A stretch of 64,000 nucleotides of DNA, taken from contig NC_051072.1 of the NCBI RefSeq assembly GCF_004664715.2, positions 682,001 through 746,000 of the forward strand, written 5' to 3'. The notes below the pieces were generated by a model, which had not been told where the DNA came from, did no database searches, and worked only from the letters and a program-made list of their open reading frames with translations. The DNA is from Peromyscus leucopus (taxonomy: Eukaryota; Chordata; Mammalia; Rodentia; Cricetidae). The position numbers and the translations under genes were made by a program. Positions 31,880-46,169 of this stretch are shown here, one piece after another (position 1 is the first letter of the stretch; every line of letters starts with the position of its first letter).

Positions 31880-34350
31880 TTTAAATTTTCAATATTTCAG
31901 AGTTTTTTTTTCATATTATTGCATGAAGTCCCAAAATGACTTATGAGAGAAATCATATAATACTTCTTCCCCCTTTTTAAATGAAAGAAATAAGAGATTT
32001 ATATATTAATGAAGTTTTTGTATTAATTTTATGGATAAACTTTGCATAATCTTTCCATCAGTTTTAGTATGCTAATTTCCTCAAATACTATTTTTTATTA
32101 TTAAAATCTCAAAAAGACTGTCTTATATGCTTCTGAAATATACACATAATGTTTACATACATCCAGCATTCAGAGCAACAGTACTGTGAGCTTCGTCCTC
32201 CTATGGTACTGTTTCAGAGCATCCAAGTTTAGTATGTCCTCAAGCCTCAGCTTTCTGATGTCACTGGCCAATGAGAAAAACCATTGTATTTCCAACTTCT
32301 GTTGGTTACAACTCTTTACTTTTAACGTATGGATGATATCATGTGATACATGTCTTTCTGTGCCTGAAATAATTTCCAGTTTCAGTCATACTGTCACAAC
32401 TTACATGACTTTATTCCTTTTCTTCTGAAATATTAATTAAAATAAATAAAAAAATTTCCCAATCTCTCTCCTAACTCCAATCATATTCTCTTCTAAGTTC
32501 CATGACTTTATGTTTCAGACATATATTCTCTTCTAAGATCCATAAATTAACTAACTATGGATATTTGCCTAGGCTTCTAGTATTCTTGATATGGCCTTAA
32601 GTTCAATTAGACAGCTGCTGTTTATGTGAAGATGTGAATGTCACTGAAGCATCTTTAGGGACATCTGTTCACATTGGTCATCACTGTGGTTCATACGCTA
32701 AACAGCTAAGGAGGACTATTTATTCCTTCCCTCCCTGGGAAGCTTGCAAAGCAGCTTCACAGAGTAGGAGACTTTCAGGTCAGATCTAGATCCAATCGTC
32801 TGAGTCTTGGGTAGGAAATGCCTGGTGTTTTCAGCAATGGGAAAAGGGAGTAGCTATAGTCAAAAGACTTTTGGCACAGAAGAAACATATTTTGTAAATA
32901 AAAATTATGCTGAAAAATATCTTTCCTTATGAGCGAAGTAGCAGAGAGGAGGCCAATAGATTTCCAAGTCATAAGTAGACTGAAGGAAGTTGATGAAGAG
33001 AAAACCCTGTCATTTCTCGAGGAAAAAGCCATTACACTCTGTTGAAAGCTTCTGTGTAGGTAGTAGAACACTTCCCCACATTTCAAGTAAATGAAAACCA
33101 CAGATTTCACTCTTCCATACTTAGGAGATCACAGACAACAGGTCAGCTTGGAGAACTGCAGGAACTCAGGGTAGAGTGAAAATGTAAACACTGTTCTGAG
33201 AAGTAGAGCAGGTCCCCAATGGTGAACTGACTGCAAGGACCTCTCTCTAACGCTGCCCAGCACCCATTACCTCTGTTCTGGATGGGGAAGTGGTTGCTGT
33301 GCTGAGGCGGCCACTGTCTGCACTGTTGGCTGCCTGGGGATGCGGGGCAGAAGGCCTGCCACCATTTCATTGAAATTTTAATATAATTAAAGCAAACATT
33401 TCAGGAGAAGTTGAGACTGGCAATGTTTACTTCCTAAGGAGAGGAAGTGCAAATAAATTCTGGCCTGAAGGGGACAAACTGTGATTCATTAAAAATTACT
33501 GCAAATTCATTCTAATCTCCGAATCAAGAGGTGGAGTCCAACTGTCCTCCCCTTGAATGGAGGCTGGTCCTAGAGACAAGCCTACAACACAGTAGACAGA
33601 GCCCAAATCATAAGACCTCTTGTATCTGTGTCAGTGTTTGCACTGGACATCATTTTTGCAATATGATGACCCAAATACTGTAAATGGAACCCTAAAACAG
33701 ACCTGATAGATCATATGCAATGTATTTATTGAAAAATGGAATGAATAATTAGAATTTTAGCTTCAACTTAAATATCACATGCTTTGCTCTGTATGACAGG
33801 TCTTGATGTATCCAGATTTTAAATAATCAGTACATTGTTACTAAATCTTAATATAATAGTAAGTGGTGTATATCCAACAAACAGTTGGGACTCACATTCT
33901 CATCCACTGACTTATGTAGCTCCACAAAGAAAAGAACAATGGGATGCAGAATTTAAACAGCTGGCTAGCCAATTTGACACATACCTTTCAACTCAAAATA
34001 TGCCACTGTATTTGAAAATAATTTTGGATGGACTCAATGACAGAAACTTTTATAACCCTAAAAGACAAAGTAATGAAGATCTATGTTTCTGAAATTAATT
34101 CTGTGCATACATGTTTGGTTTCTATTTAATTCTGTCCAAATATCTTCTGTAATTTCTCTCAGTGGTCTCTGGCATAATCATATAGACAACCATGAATTGA
34201 ATTCCATTATCCAGCACACTTTCCCTTCAGAGTTTTCCAGGAATGACCTGTCTAACATAGCAAGAGTAGTACAGGAGTCTGTAAAAACCAGTAACTCCTT
34301 CCCTCATAGCATCGCTTCCACAAACATTAGCATACAATAAAAATACCTTG
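31880..34350. other. Intron 1 of unit C, mostly duplicated sequence
   Basis: 32,610-32,890 aligns with 6,910-7,190 (unit A). 33,835-34,340 aligns with 56,620-56,840 and 57,230-57,460 (unit E; 'cctttcaactc'-like, 'ccactg.atttgaaaa', 'catagcaagagtagtac'). No gene is seen; the reading frames at 33,835-34,340 are not conserved in unit E. Confidence 0.55.
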
Positions 34351-34429
34351 GAATCGGCAGGACTGGACACCTTAGGGGACTAAACTCCTCCCCATGGAAG
34401 AGTAATAAACAGAACTTTGCTCGCTGGTT

Positions 34430-34680
34430 GGATGACACAGAACCACACGTGAGGGACAGCGGAGGAGCCAGATGTCATCATCCCCACGTAGAGTGGGTTC
34501 TGTTTTGGGTAACTGTAGAGAAGCAGTCCACACACACTTTAACCTCTGGCGAAGGAAGGAGAAGACATCCTTCTTCTCGAAGGAGAAGCAGGAAAGAATG
34601 TTAACCACTGTGGGCTGCATCAGTCACGGAGAAGTCCAGAGAGGGAATGAGGTCCGTTTACTTTAAATCGCATGAACACA
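34430..34680. other. Duplicated first-intron block near promoter C
   Basis: Aligns with 57,565-57,800 in unit E ('ggttctgttttgggtaactg' against 'gagttctgttcaggctaaat', then 'gggctgcatcagtca'). Non-coding. Confidence 0.55.
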
Positions 34681-35399
34681 CACAGGTCTGTGAGTTCTTC
34701 CTCGCCCTGCTGACCTGACACAAAAGCCTGGCACCCTGGCACAAAAGCCTTTCCACCTGCTCCTGGGGCCCCGGCTGATGGATTGGCTCAACAAGTTCAA
34801 GGCCAGATCAAGGCATATTTATACAATAGTTGTGTTTCTTGAGAGTAATTAACCATAACTTAGGGATAGAAGGCCCTTCCTTCAAAGGCTTAAGACATCC
34901 CAGTCCTCGAAGTAAAGCTGAGCATCACCTCCCCCAGTTCCGTCCCTCTGTGTGTCCATTGTTCCTTCGCCTCCAGTCACAGCTCTTCTTTACCAGCTGA
35001 TTCTGGTAAATTTGTCTGCAATGTTCCAGAGTTTTCCAGCTGCGAACTGTTATGTCTCTGTTTGTTTGTTTATTTGTTTGTTTCCTTTTAATTCAGGAAC
35101 TGGCCGAAAAAAACTAAGACAATCAATACCCCCCAGATCATTACAAGGCTCGCTACGGAGCATATGAGAGATTTAAAAAAACAAAAAACAAACAAACAAA
35201 CAAACAAAACCCCAACCTACTCTAGAGGTACCGAGAAAACCGTCAACATCCATCTGAGAGTGGGTAAAAGAGAATGTACCTACCCACCCCCCAGCCAAGC
35301 TCCCAGGACCAACTGAAATGCAGCTTCTCGGCTGACCCACCAAGTCCTGGCAATCCAGAACTTTCAGCATCCTAACAAAACCATCAGTCCGCATCAGGC

Positions 35400-35750
35400 A
35401 CACCCTCTCCCCACTCCTGACCTGGACCTTATGGCCCAGCACAAACGGTCAGCACAGCATCCCCAAGGCATCTTTTTCTGCCCTCCCATCCAGGTCCACC
35501 CCCTCCAAGACGGACCCCCGCACGTCACACAGTCCCTCGGGCTGCGCTGCACCCTGGACCAACCTCCATGTAAGAGACGCAGCAGGAATGTAGAGCAGGA
35601 CAGGACTCTCGCCCAACTTTGAAGAATTAGCACACTTTCAGACAGAATGAACAAGTATTGTTTCCGGAGTGGGTCCCTGTGACGTCACAAGGACCAGACT
35701 ACATTTCCCACAAGTCTGCGCGAGGGAGTTCCGGGAACCCAGGTGTGGTG
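35400..35750 (-). promoter_or_regulatory. Promoter and exon 1 region of KZFP unit C
   Basis: CpG-rich block on the minus strand. It has a perfect CRE (tgacgtca, 35,680-35,687) 10 bp from a ZNF143/THAP11-like site (plus: actacatttcccacaagtc, 35,698-35,716). The exon 1 landmark is at about 35,560-35,575 (plus: caacctccatgtaagag), followed by a GC-rich 5' UTR-like stretch. Closest match is the unit E promoter. Transcription would run into KRAB A at 30.3 kb. Confidence 0.72.
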
Positions 35751-35759
35751 ATTTCTTCT

Positions 35760-36540
35760 GTTCCTGCGTTTGACCCTGGCAACTTGCAATAGAGTATGGA
35801 AGAAGAAGCGGGGATTGCAGGGCAGCCATGGGGAGTGAGGCTGGAGTTCACCTCCTGATCCTCAACACGAGATGTGTGAATGTGAGTCAAGCCTTTGACA
35901 GAAATATTAGACTTAGAGCCATTTCTGGTCCATGACCTGACTGTGTAAATAGTTTTGTACCTTCTCTAAAGACATACTGAACTATCTTAAGACTAGGCAA
36001 ATGGTGACTCCTTTAAAAGGTTGATCAATTGACTGCATTATATGATGAAATGCTGTCCAAATATTTCCCCAGTTCTGCTTGACAAAAACAAAGATTTTAC
36101 TATCAATTTATGCATATGGGGAGTATTTCTTACCTTATGGATCATGTGCCTTCTGGCTGTCCACCTTCTGGCCTATTTCTGTGGTTATTCTTTTCTTGGT
36201 TGCAGGTCATCTGCAACTAAGGTCAGCTTCACATGCTGATAATGCTGGGCTTCTTGCTCAGACAGTATTACATGGCTTTTTATTAGCATGTGAAGCTTGT
36301 GAGCATTCTAATTCAAAGAAGCAAAAGAAGGCTTCATAGTCAGAAGAGCTGTTCTACAGACACCAGTAAGTGGTAATGAACAAATATATTTAGTCACTCA
36401 CTGTTTCTTGTTATCTTGTTTCTACTAGAAACTATCAGAGCATAAATATGCTGGCTCATCATATACATACATCCATGCAAAGGAAGGCATATTCCTTCTG
36501 TTCATTTCCTTAGCCTATGGAATCGTTTCCCTCTCTGTTG
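35760..36540. other. Upstream flank of promoter C, no gene
   Basis: 35,817-35,935 is shared with unit A (9,388-9,510). 36,225-36,242 and 36,280-36,297 form an 18-bp inverted repeat with one mismatch. An 86-codon frame at 36.1-36.3 kb has no known domain. Confidence 0.5.
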
Positions 36541-36544
36541 CTAT

Positions 36545-37250
36545 CACAGAACACGCTGATTAAAAGCACCTTGGTGGTGGAAAACCATTATTTGCCTCAC
36601 AGGTTATGAACCACACCCAGGTTGGGTTTTGTTGATGACACGGGGTAGTTATCTGGGAAGAGGTAGCTCAAATGAGAAACTGACCCCATCTCGATCTCCT
36701 GTAGGGCATTTCCTTTATTAATGATTGATGTGGGTGGGCCCTGTTCTTGGTGTTTTAAGTGGGATAGGATCAAAAGAAGAGAGCAGGCTGGAGAAGCCAG
36801 TGAGTAGCATTCCCGCATGCCTTCTGCCTCCCATTTCCTGTGATGACTCTTCTGTCACCTGGAAGTGTAAACTGAAATAAACCTTTTCCACCCCAGGTTG
36901 TGCCTTTTGTTATCATGTTTTATAACAACAGTAGAAGCCTAATGAATACAAACCATCATTGAAGGAAGTCAGGGCAGGAGGTCATAGAAAGAAACTGGAA
37001 GCAAGGACAGAAGCAGAAAATATAGAAATATGCTGCTTACGGGCTTGCCCCATTGGCTTGCCCAGTTTGCTTTATTATACAACCCAGGACCAGCTGCTCG
37101 GGGTCTGAGCCTTCACGCATCAATCATCAATCAAGAAATTGTTCCACAAACTATAGGTCAGTCTGATACAGATAATTCCATAATTACGGTTCCATCTTCC
37201 TAGAGGACTAACTTGTGTCAAGTTGATAAAATCTAACCATCATACTCTCC
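36545..37250. repeat. Head-to-head pair of the same rodent repeat
   Basis: 36,587-36,955 (plus; 'gtgatgactcttctgtcacc', 'aaataaaccttttcc') and 36,958-37,250 (minus; 'ggaagtcagggcaggaggtc', 'acttgtgtcaagttgat') are opposite orientations of the family seen at 4.2 and 30.3 kb. Confidence 0.55.
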
Positions 37251-37259
37251 TATTTGGAA

Positions 37260-37620
37260 GTCCATGTTAGTCATTTTAAAAAGCTCTTAGGAGTTTTCAG
37301 ATGCTGGAGAAGAACCTTTACCAAACATGCATGAACAAAATTATAAATCAGTTATATATGTGAGTGGTGATGGTCTATCACTTCCCTCCTCAAGCAACCC
37401 TGCAGCCATGACATGGATGATTTATTACCACTCTTTGTCAAGTGGAAAAATGCCATATAGTGTTTGATACATTAATAAAAATATATCCCTGTTAATTGTA
37501 TAGATCAAGTACAGGGGATGTGATGGACACAGAATGCTTCTAGACTGTTAAGGTTGGAAAGGCCACCCTGTATGTTGGTGTAACTGTTCCATGGTTCATG
37601 GACTAATAAAACGGAGAAGG
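37260..37620. other. No recognisable feature
   Basis: 360 bp of intergenic sequence with no open frame or repeat that I recognise. Confidence 0.45.
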
Positions 37621-37624
37621 AGTG

Positions 37625-37970
37625 TGTGTGGTGGTTTGAATGAGAATGGCCCCCACCCCTAGCTCATGTATTTGAATACCTGGTCCCCAGTTGATGGAAC
37701 TGTTCTGGAAGGATTAGGAGACTTAGCCTTGTTGAAGGAGGTGTGTCATGGGGGTGGGATTTGAGGCTTCAAAAAGTCCACACCATTCCCATTGACTCTC
37801 TCTGCCTTGGGCTTGTGGATCAGGATGTAAGTTCTAAGTTACTGCTCTAGTGCCATGCCTGCCTCCGGCCATGCTCCCCACCGTGATAGTCATCAACTCT
37901 AACTCCCTAGGACCATGAACCCCAAATTAAATGCTTTCTTTTTTAAGTTGCTTTGGTCATGGCATTTTAT
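37625..37970 (+). mobile_element. MaLR-type LTR (ORR1/MT-like), split by an L1
   Basis: 'gtggtttgaatgagaatggc', 'tgttgaaggaggtgtgtcat', 'tgtggatcaggatgtaagtt', ending 'ggtcatggcatttta'. Its end resumes after the L1 at 38,622. Confidence 0.75.
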
Positions 37971-38621
37971 TTATTTATTTTTTCAAGGATCTTTTTTCTT
38001 TATTAAAAAGAGCAATAGCGATCAAACTATCACACCAAATTTGCATGTTTTCCTCTCACATTGCTGAAAACATCTTTTCTTTTTTTTTCCTGAATTTTAT
38101 TCTTTTTTTCCTTTTATTTTATTTTACAATACCATTCAGTTCTACATATCAGCCATAGATTCCCTTGTTCTCCCCCCTCCTGCCCCCCTCCTCTTCCCCC
38201 CAGCCCATCCCCCATTCCCATCTCCTCCAGGGCAAAGCATCCCCTGAGGACTGAGATCAACCTGGTAGATTCAGTCCAGGCAGGTCTAGTCCCCTCCTCC
38301 CAGGCTGAGCCAAGTGTCCCTGCATAAGCCCCAGGTTTCAAACAGCCAACTCATGCAATGAGCACAGGACTTGTTCCCACTGCCTAGTTGCCTCCCAAAC
38401 TGATCAAGCTAATCAACTGTCTCACCTATTCAGAGGGCCTGATCCAGTTGGGGGTCCCTCAGCCATTGGTTCACAGTTCATGTGTTTCCATTCGTTTGGC
38501 TATTTGTCCCTGTGTTTTATCCAACCTTGGTTTCAACAATTCCCGCTCATACAAACCCTCCTCTTTCTCGCTAATTAGACTCCTGGAGCTCCACCCCCAT
38601 CCAACGACTGAGGGATCTGGA
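37971..38621 (-). mobile_element. 5'-truncated L1, 3' UTR portion
   Basis: Reverse-complement L1 3' UTR with the polypurine block (read as 'ctcccccctcctgccccc'), 'cagttctacatatcagcca', 'cctcctcccaggctgagcc' and 'tgagggatctggatggtcat'. It is flanked by a 15-bp target duplication, ggtcatggcatttta, at about 37,954-37,968 and 38,622-38,636. Oriented against the host MaLR. Confidence 0.85.
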
Positions 38622-38639
38622 TGGTCATGGCATTTTAAT

Positions 38640-39120
38640 ACAAAAGAACACTAAGACAAGTGGGGGAAAGCACAAACACTCACCATTTTGTTTTTTGACT
38701 GTGAATCAATGTGGTGAGGTATTTCAAGGTCGTGCACTATAATTTTCTCACTGTGGTGATCTGTAGCCTCAAACTCTTGGTCTAAATAAACCCTTCCTTT
38801 CTTCAGTTTCTTTCTTTAAAAAAATTATTCATTTTACACCCTGGGCACAGTTTCCCCTCCTTCCTCTTCAGTTTTTTGTAACATAAGTTTTATCACACAA
38901 GTAAGACAAGTATCTACATTACCCATCCACAGGTTTTTCCTTCAGTGCAAGGAAATATCTGATTCAACTATGAAATAATAAATCCTATGAATAGAGATTC
39001 AGAGTTTCTTTAATTAAAAAAAATGACGTATATAGGTGTTTATCCTGCATGTGTGTCTGTGCAGCATGTGCAAGCATTGTCCATGGTGCTCAGAAGAGGG
39101 CTTCAGATTCTGGGAACTGG
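38640..39120. other. No recognisable feature
   Basis: Intergenic; short LTR-like piece near 38,740 ('ctaaataaacccttcctttc'). Confidence 0.4.
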
Positions 39121-39127
39121 AGGTTGT

Positions 39128-39665
39128 AGATGGAGTTTTCCTGTCCCAACTTTCTGCTCCCAAATAACTGAAACAGAGGCTTATAGTACTTATAAACGCA
39201 CAGCCAATAGCTCAGGCTTATTACTAACTCGATCTTTTTTTTTTATTTTTTATTTTTTTTTGGTTTTTCGAGACAGGGTTTCTCTGTGTAGCTTTGCGCC
39301 TTTCCTGGAACTCGCTTTGGAGACAGGCTGCCTCGAACTCACAGAGATCCGCCTGGCTCTGCCTCCCGAGTGCTGGGATTAAAGGCGTGCGCCACCACCG
39401 CCCGGCAACTAACTCGATCTTACAACTTAAATTAATCCATTTCTATTGACCTATGTTCTGCCATATGGCTGGTGGCTTTTCCTGTCCTCCAGCATGTCCT
39501 GCTCCCCCTGTGGCTCCTGGTGGCTCCTTCTCTTTGCCCGTCTTTATCCCAGTATCCTCAGTCTGATTGTCCCGCCTAACTATATCCTGATTGCTACAGA
39601 GCAAACAGCTTCTTTATTAACCAATTAAGAGTAATACATATTTACAGTGTACAGAAAGGATTATG
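39128..39665 (-). mobile_element. ERV LTR (family X), minus strand, with nested B1
   Basis: Reverse-complement family X LTR: 'ccaatagctcaggctta', 'aaattaatccatttctat', 'ttattaaccaattaagagta'. It is interrupted by the B1 at 39,237-39,406. Confidence 0.7.
39237..39406 (-). mobile_element. B1 SINE, cricetid-type, with 14-bp target duplication
   Basis: Reverse-complement B1 with long T-run (A-tail) and intact RNA polymerase III-type head (ccaccaccgcccggc). The arm tagctttgcgcctttcctgg is the variant I associate with cricetid genomes. Flanked by actaactcgatctt at 39,223-39,236 and 39,408-39,421. Confidence 0.93.
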
Positions 39666-39699
39666 CCACAGCAGGAGGTAGAGACAGTTGTGAAGTGCC

Positions 39700-40680
39700 A
39701 GGACCTCGAGAAGAGCCACTGCTCTTAATCACTGAGCTATTTCTACAGCCCCAGATTCAGACATGTATCCTAAGGCACTGCACTAGCAAATAACATGAAA
39801 GAACATAAGAATAAGTTTAGGTATCATGAGAAAAAGCTTATCCTTCAAACACAAAGCAAATTTAACATTAAAAACAAATCACAATGATTCTCTAAGAGAA
39901 CAAAAGATGCAAAGAAACAAATGAACAGGCAGAATAGACATTTTAAAGTGTTCAGCACCCTTTAAGATCTCAGCAAAACAAGTGTAGAAAGAAAAATTTC
40001 CACGTAATATTGGCAGTTGTTAAAACAACAAACTAAACCTACAAACAACAACAAAAAAGCCAAGTCAAGCCAAACAAATCCAAAACTTGGAGCTCATATC
40101 ACACATACAAATACACAAAAGCGTCTTTCAATCCTTTCCTCACAGATCAGTCTTATCACTATCCCTACATCATCCTCAAGTGTTGTCCAACTCTTCCATA
40201 AAATAAAAAGGAAAAGAAAACACCTAAATCAAGAGGTGAGGAGTACTCATGTTCACTTCTCTGCATGGCATCCTACAGGCAGGAAATGCTAAGGACTTTC
40301 CTAAAATCATTAGTACATAGTGGACACCAATAAATTTCAGGGCCTAAAAATTAAAGTTTAAAATATTGAACATTTGCATTTCATAACAGAATAGTTATTT
40401 GTCTGAAAAAAATCAAATAAATAATCCCATTCATGACAGTATCAAAATATTTGAGTAAATTAAACCAACAAAGTGAGAACTTTGTACAAATAAAACTATA
40501 AAATATCCATGAAATAAAAAAATACTTCAGTGGATTGTAATACATCTTAAGTTCATGGAGTGGAAGAATTGGTTGTATTGAAATGTCAATTCTACAAAAT
40601 GCAATCTATATAAAAAATGCAATGTCTAGCCAACTTTCAGTGGGATTCATTCTGACTAGAAATTTGTATAAAGCGAACAT
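39700..40680. other. Intergenic, no gene
   Basis: AT-rich and A-rich stretches (for example 40,020-40,090, 40,200-40,240). No domain-bearing frame. Confidence 0.5.
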
Positions 40681-40689
40681 AGAGATGGG

Positions 40690-41576
<887 letters not shown>

Positions 41577-41874
41577 TTATTCAAGGTTAAACAGCTAAGG
41601 AAGTTGTTTGAAAACTCTTAAGGGCATTATGCTAACAGAAATAAGCCCATAAAAAAGAAATTTGTATGACTAGACATACACAAAAAGTATAAAGTAGCCA
41701 AATTTGGGAGGGGGGGGAGAATTTAATTGTGATTGTGTAGGAATGGATGGACACAGAAATACACAAATTTATCTTAAGTGTAGAGTGTTAGTTTTAGAAC
41801 TCATAAGACTTTACTGCATAACAAGCAGATAGTCCATAATGCTATTAATAATATATTTCAAATATTTAAAACTG

Positions 41875-42090
41875 TTGTGTGATATTGTATTTGTGTTCTG
41901 ACAAAGAAAGCTTGCCTGGAGATCAGAGGGTGAAGCTAGCACACTCCTTTAAGCCCTGCACACAGGACACAGAGGTAGTTGGAGATCTGTGAGTTTGAGG
42001 CTAGCCTGATCTACAGAGCTAGTTCTAAGACAGCCAGGGCTACACAGAGAAACCCTGTCTCAAAAAATCAACCAAACAAACAAATAAAAA
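41875..42090 (+). mobile_element. ERV LTR (family Y) start fused to a B1
   Basis: 'tgttgtgtgatattgtattt' and 'gcctggagatcagaggg' are the family Y 5' end. From about 41,975 it continues as a B1-like block ending 'agaaaccctgtctcaaaaaa'. It lies between the finger exon and KRAB A of unit D, where KRAB b would be expected; no KRAB b exon is present. Confidence 0.6.
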
Positions 42091-42206
42091 AAAGCAGGAC
42101 TATGAAACTTGTTATTGGAAAGAACAACCTCCCGTGAGATAGTTTACAAATGGAGAAAGTTACATCTTTGCAGCGAATTAAGAATTCACTATGGATGTGA
42201 TTTTCA

Positions 42207-42332
<126 letters not shown>

Positions 42333-42744
42333 CTAAAATCCAGAAAAATTAATGAATAACACACATTAAACTATCAATAATAAATGAATATAAAAAGCAT
42401 CATGTGTCTGTTGATAAAATTCCAAGATGACAGGAGAGCTGGAAGTGTTTCTGACATAGGTGAATGATATTATAGATACTTTTGATGTGGCCACTAATAG
42501 GCTTTCTGCCCCCGCCCCCAATAATAGGTTTCTCTGCAGATGCAGTTAGCCAGATCAAGTGGAATTGAAAAAGTATAATGACAGGTTTATTTGAACAAAG
42601 CAACTCCTAGGCAGATTCTCTAGTCCCAGAGATGGAGGCTGAAGAAGCTGAGCCCACATATTAAATAAAACAGGGAGACTTTATAGGTTGAGGGTGAATG
42701 GTGATGACACATCCTCCACAAGCTGTTTGTGCCCATGTGTGGTC

Positions 42745-43115
42745 CCTTTCTGGAGTTCACTTGGTAGCCCAGGCTGGCCTTGAACTCACAGAGATCCACC
42801 TGGCTCTGCCTTCCGAGTGCTGGGATTAAAGGTGCGCGCCACCACTGCCTGGCTAGTTCTTATATCTTAAATTAACCCATTTCTATAAATCTATACCTTA
42901 CCATGTGGCTTGTGGCTTACTGGCATCTTTATATCTTACTTCTCATGGCAGTGGTGGCTGGCAGCATCTTCTGACTCAGCCTTCTACTTCCCAGAATTCT
43001 CCTCTCCTTATCCTGCCTATACTATAGTTCCTGCCTGGCTACTGACCAATCAACACTTTATTTATTAACCATTCAGAGCCACACATTCACAGCATACAGA
43101 ACAATATCCACAGCA
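42745..43115 (-). mobile_element. B1 fragment joined to an ERV LTR (family X), minus strand
   Basis: 42,745-42,855 is a minus-strand B1 lacking its tail ('gcctggccttgaactcac'-like, 'gccaccactgcctggc'). 42,856-43,115 is a family X LTR ('aaattaacccatttctata', 'ctactgaccaatcaacac'). Confidence 0.65.
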
Positions 43116-43119
43116 TATC

Positions 43120-43425
43120 TTTAATATAATCTAATCCTGAAATTATGCCTGAGTGACAGTATCCTGAAATTCCAGGATAGTCTACTTTGAGCTTCCATCA
43201 GTTTCCGCAACTCAAGACACAAAAAGGATGACTCCCCGAATAAGAAGAAATCAGAACTAAGTTCTTGGGATACAAAATGAGCTACTTTGATTAAAAGAAC
43301 TCTACTGGCTGCATGGTTAATGTGTTTCACATCTCTTAGATAGTAATATTCTTGTATTTGTCATCCTTGAGATCAATTATACATAAACTACCAGAAATAA
43401 GTGTTTATCTCACAGAAGAAAGATG
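43120..43425. other. No recognisable feature
   Basis: About 300 bp between two LTRs; no domain-bearing frame. Confidence 0.4.
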
Positions 43426-43429
43426 CTGG

Positions 43430-44496
<1,067 letters not shown>

Positions 44497-44497
44497 T

Positions 44498-44589
44498 TGG
44501 TGCCAAAACCCAGGACACCAGACCCACAGAGTTGCAAAACTCACATTTTGTAATCACTTTACTAACATTTTTGGTGCCCAAACCCGGGA
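44498..44589 (+). other. Duplicated tRNA-Phe-type primer binding sites
   Basis: tggtgccaaaacccagga at 44,498-44,515 and tggtgcccaaacccggga at 44,572-44,589 both resemble the IAP-type site (3' end of tRNA-Phe), one or more mismatches each. They lie in a 74-bp tandem duplication ('ac.aacatttttggtgcc', 'ccacagagttgcaaaa'). Confidence 0.7.
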
Positions 44590-44639
44590 CACCAAATCCA
44601 CAGAGTTGCAAAAGTGATTAGTTTACTAGCAACTCCTAT

Positions 44640-45015
44640 CCTCTGTCTTTTTAAGAACTTCAATAACTGTTCATGATATGAGTTTGGATTAGGTGACAAG
44701 AATGCAGTCTTTATATTGTAATAGACCCAGGAAAGTGAATAATACAGATTGTTGAAGAGAAAGCAGTAATAACAAGAGTGCACATAAGGATTGTTAGTGT
44801 TTTTACCAAGAACTTAGTGAAATACACTTAGGAAATTTGTATCTGGTCAGTTTACTTCACAGTAATTTAATGGTTACAGCCTTTTCAAAAGACAGATTAG
44901 CCTGTCACCTCTTTCACCATCACAAAGATACTTTCTGATAAAATCAGCATCATTAGTACCACATATTAGAAGCAAACACTATCTCTTACATTAATTCTCA
45001 GGCTCTTGGCTTTTT
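44640..45015. other. No recognisable feature
   Basis: Possibly ERV leader remnant after the primer site; no gag frame seen. Confidence 0.35.
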
Positions 45016-45019
45016 AAAA

Positions 45020-45590
45020 ATACTGTTCTTAGTCTTTGATAATTTCATACAATGTTCTTTCCTCTTCCATTTTTAAATTTTTTTTTGCAATTAAAAAAAT
45101 AAAAATATAATTACATTATTTCCCTCTCTTCTTTCCAAGCTTCCAATATTCCTTCTTCTTCCCCCTCAAAGTCATGGTCTCTTTGTTATTGTTATATGTA
45201 AGTACATAAATATGTAAATACAACCTGCTGAGTCCATTCAGTGTTATTTATATATTAATGATTTCATGATTGACCACTTGGTATTGGATAACCAATTAGC
45301 TGGCAGCTCCCTAAGGAAGATTAATTCTTCCTCTCTCAGCAGTCATCAGTTGTTCCTAGTTCTTTGTCAGTGAGATTTGCCCTTCCATTGCAGCACATCT
45401 TTTGGTATTGTCATTGTTCGGGTTTTATTTCAGCAGCCATATTGTTACAGTACCATGGTTGTTGCTTCCTTTCATTTCTAGGAGACATGACCTAACAGCA
45501 CACTTTCTGGCTTTCCAACATTTACAATGCCCTCCCCCCATCCACCCACATTCACTAACTAAGCCTCAGGCAAGAAGATTATGTTGTAGA
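45020..45590 (-). mobile_element. Old L1 3'-end fragment
   Basis: 'tttgataatttcatacaatg', 'ccctctcttctttccaagc', 'gaagattaattcttcctctc' read as the reverse complement of a rodent L1 3' UTR. Homologous in part with 6.1-6.6 kb. Confidence 0.5.
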
Positions 45591-45599
45591 TGAGTGCAT

Positions 45600-46165
45600 C
45601 TGCACTTGATGTGTGTGCTTGTACACATGTTGCATCTTTCCAGAAAATGTCTGTCACACAACATAATTGGTGTCCATAAAGGACACAACAGAGCCAATAA
45701 TTTGGGAAGAAAAGAATGCATGGTGCTGGCTATTGGAGCAAGGCATGCAACTGAGGTTGATCAGGTTGAGTGGGCGCAACTAAGGACAGAATTCGAATAC
45801 AGTCATCCCTTTTCATGTTGACAGTGGCTGCATGGCTCTTCTATGATCTAGCAAGTAAATTAGATAAAAGAGAGGATGAGAGGGGTGTCTTAGCTTGTCC
45901 TTTCTTACAGCTTGGAGGCCAAAAGGAGAAGATAGTAAAAGTGATAGTCAGCACCCTTCGGGTCCCATCTTTGATTTAAAAAAAAAAAAAAGCAAAAGCT
46001 GTGATCCAATATGTAGGTGCAGGCATAGCAATGGTCAATAAATGAAAGTAGTGTAATCAGGAAATACTCAGCAGTCAAAATGGAATTAGGGAAGACTTTT
46101 AAATGAGAAATGAAAGAATCTGTTACAGCCTGGCTAGTGAAACTGTGGGACATCTGAGTAGATAG
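45600..46165. other. No recognisable feature
   Basis: Short open frames without domains or paralogues in the window. Confidence 0.4.
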
Positions 46166-46169
46166 CATC

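Noticed and set aside
33835..34340. Two adjacent 85-codon frames in intron 1 of unit C
   Set aside because: The homologous block of unit E (56.6-57.5 kb) has stops and indels, so there is no coding constraint.
36225..36297. Possible microRNA-like hairpin (18-bp arms, 37-nt loop)
   Set aside because: Stem too short and loop too long for a typical pre-miRNA; noted only as an inverted repeat.
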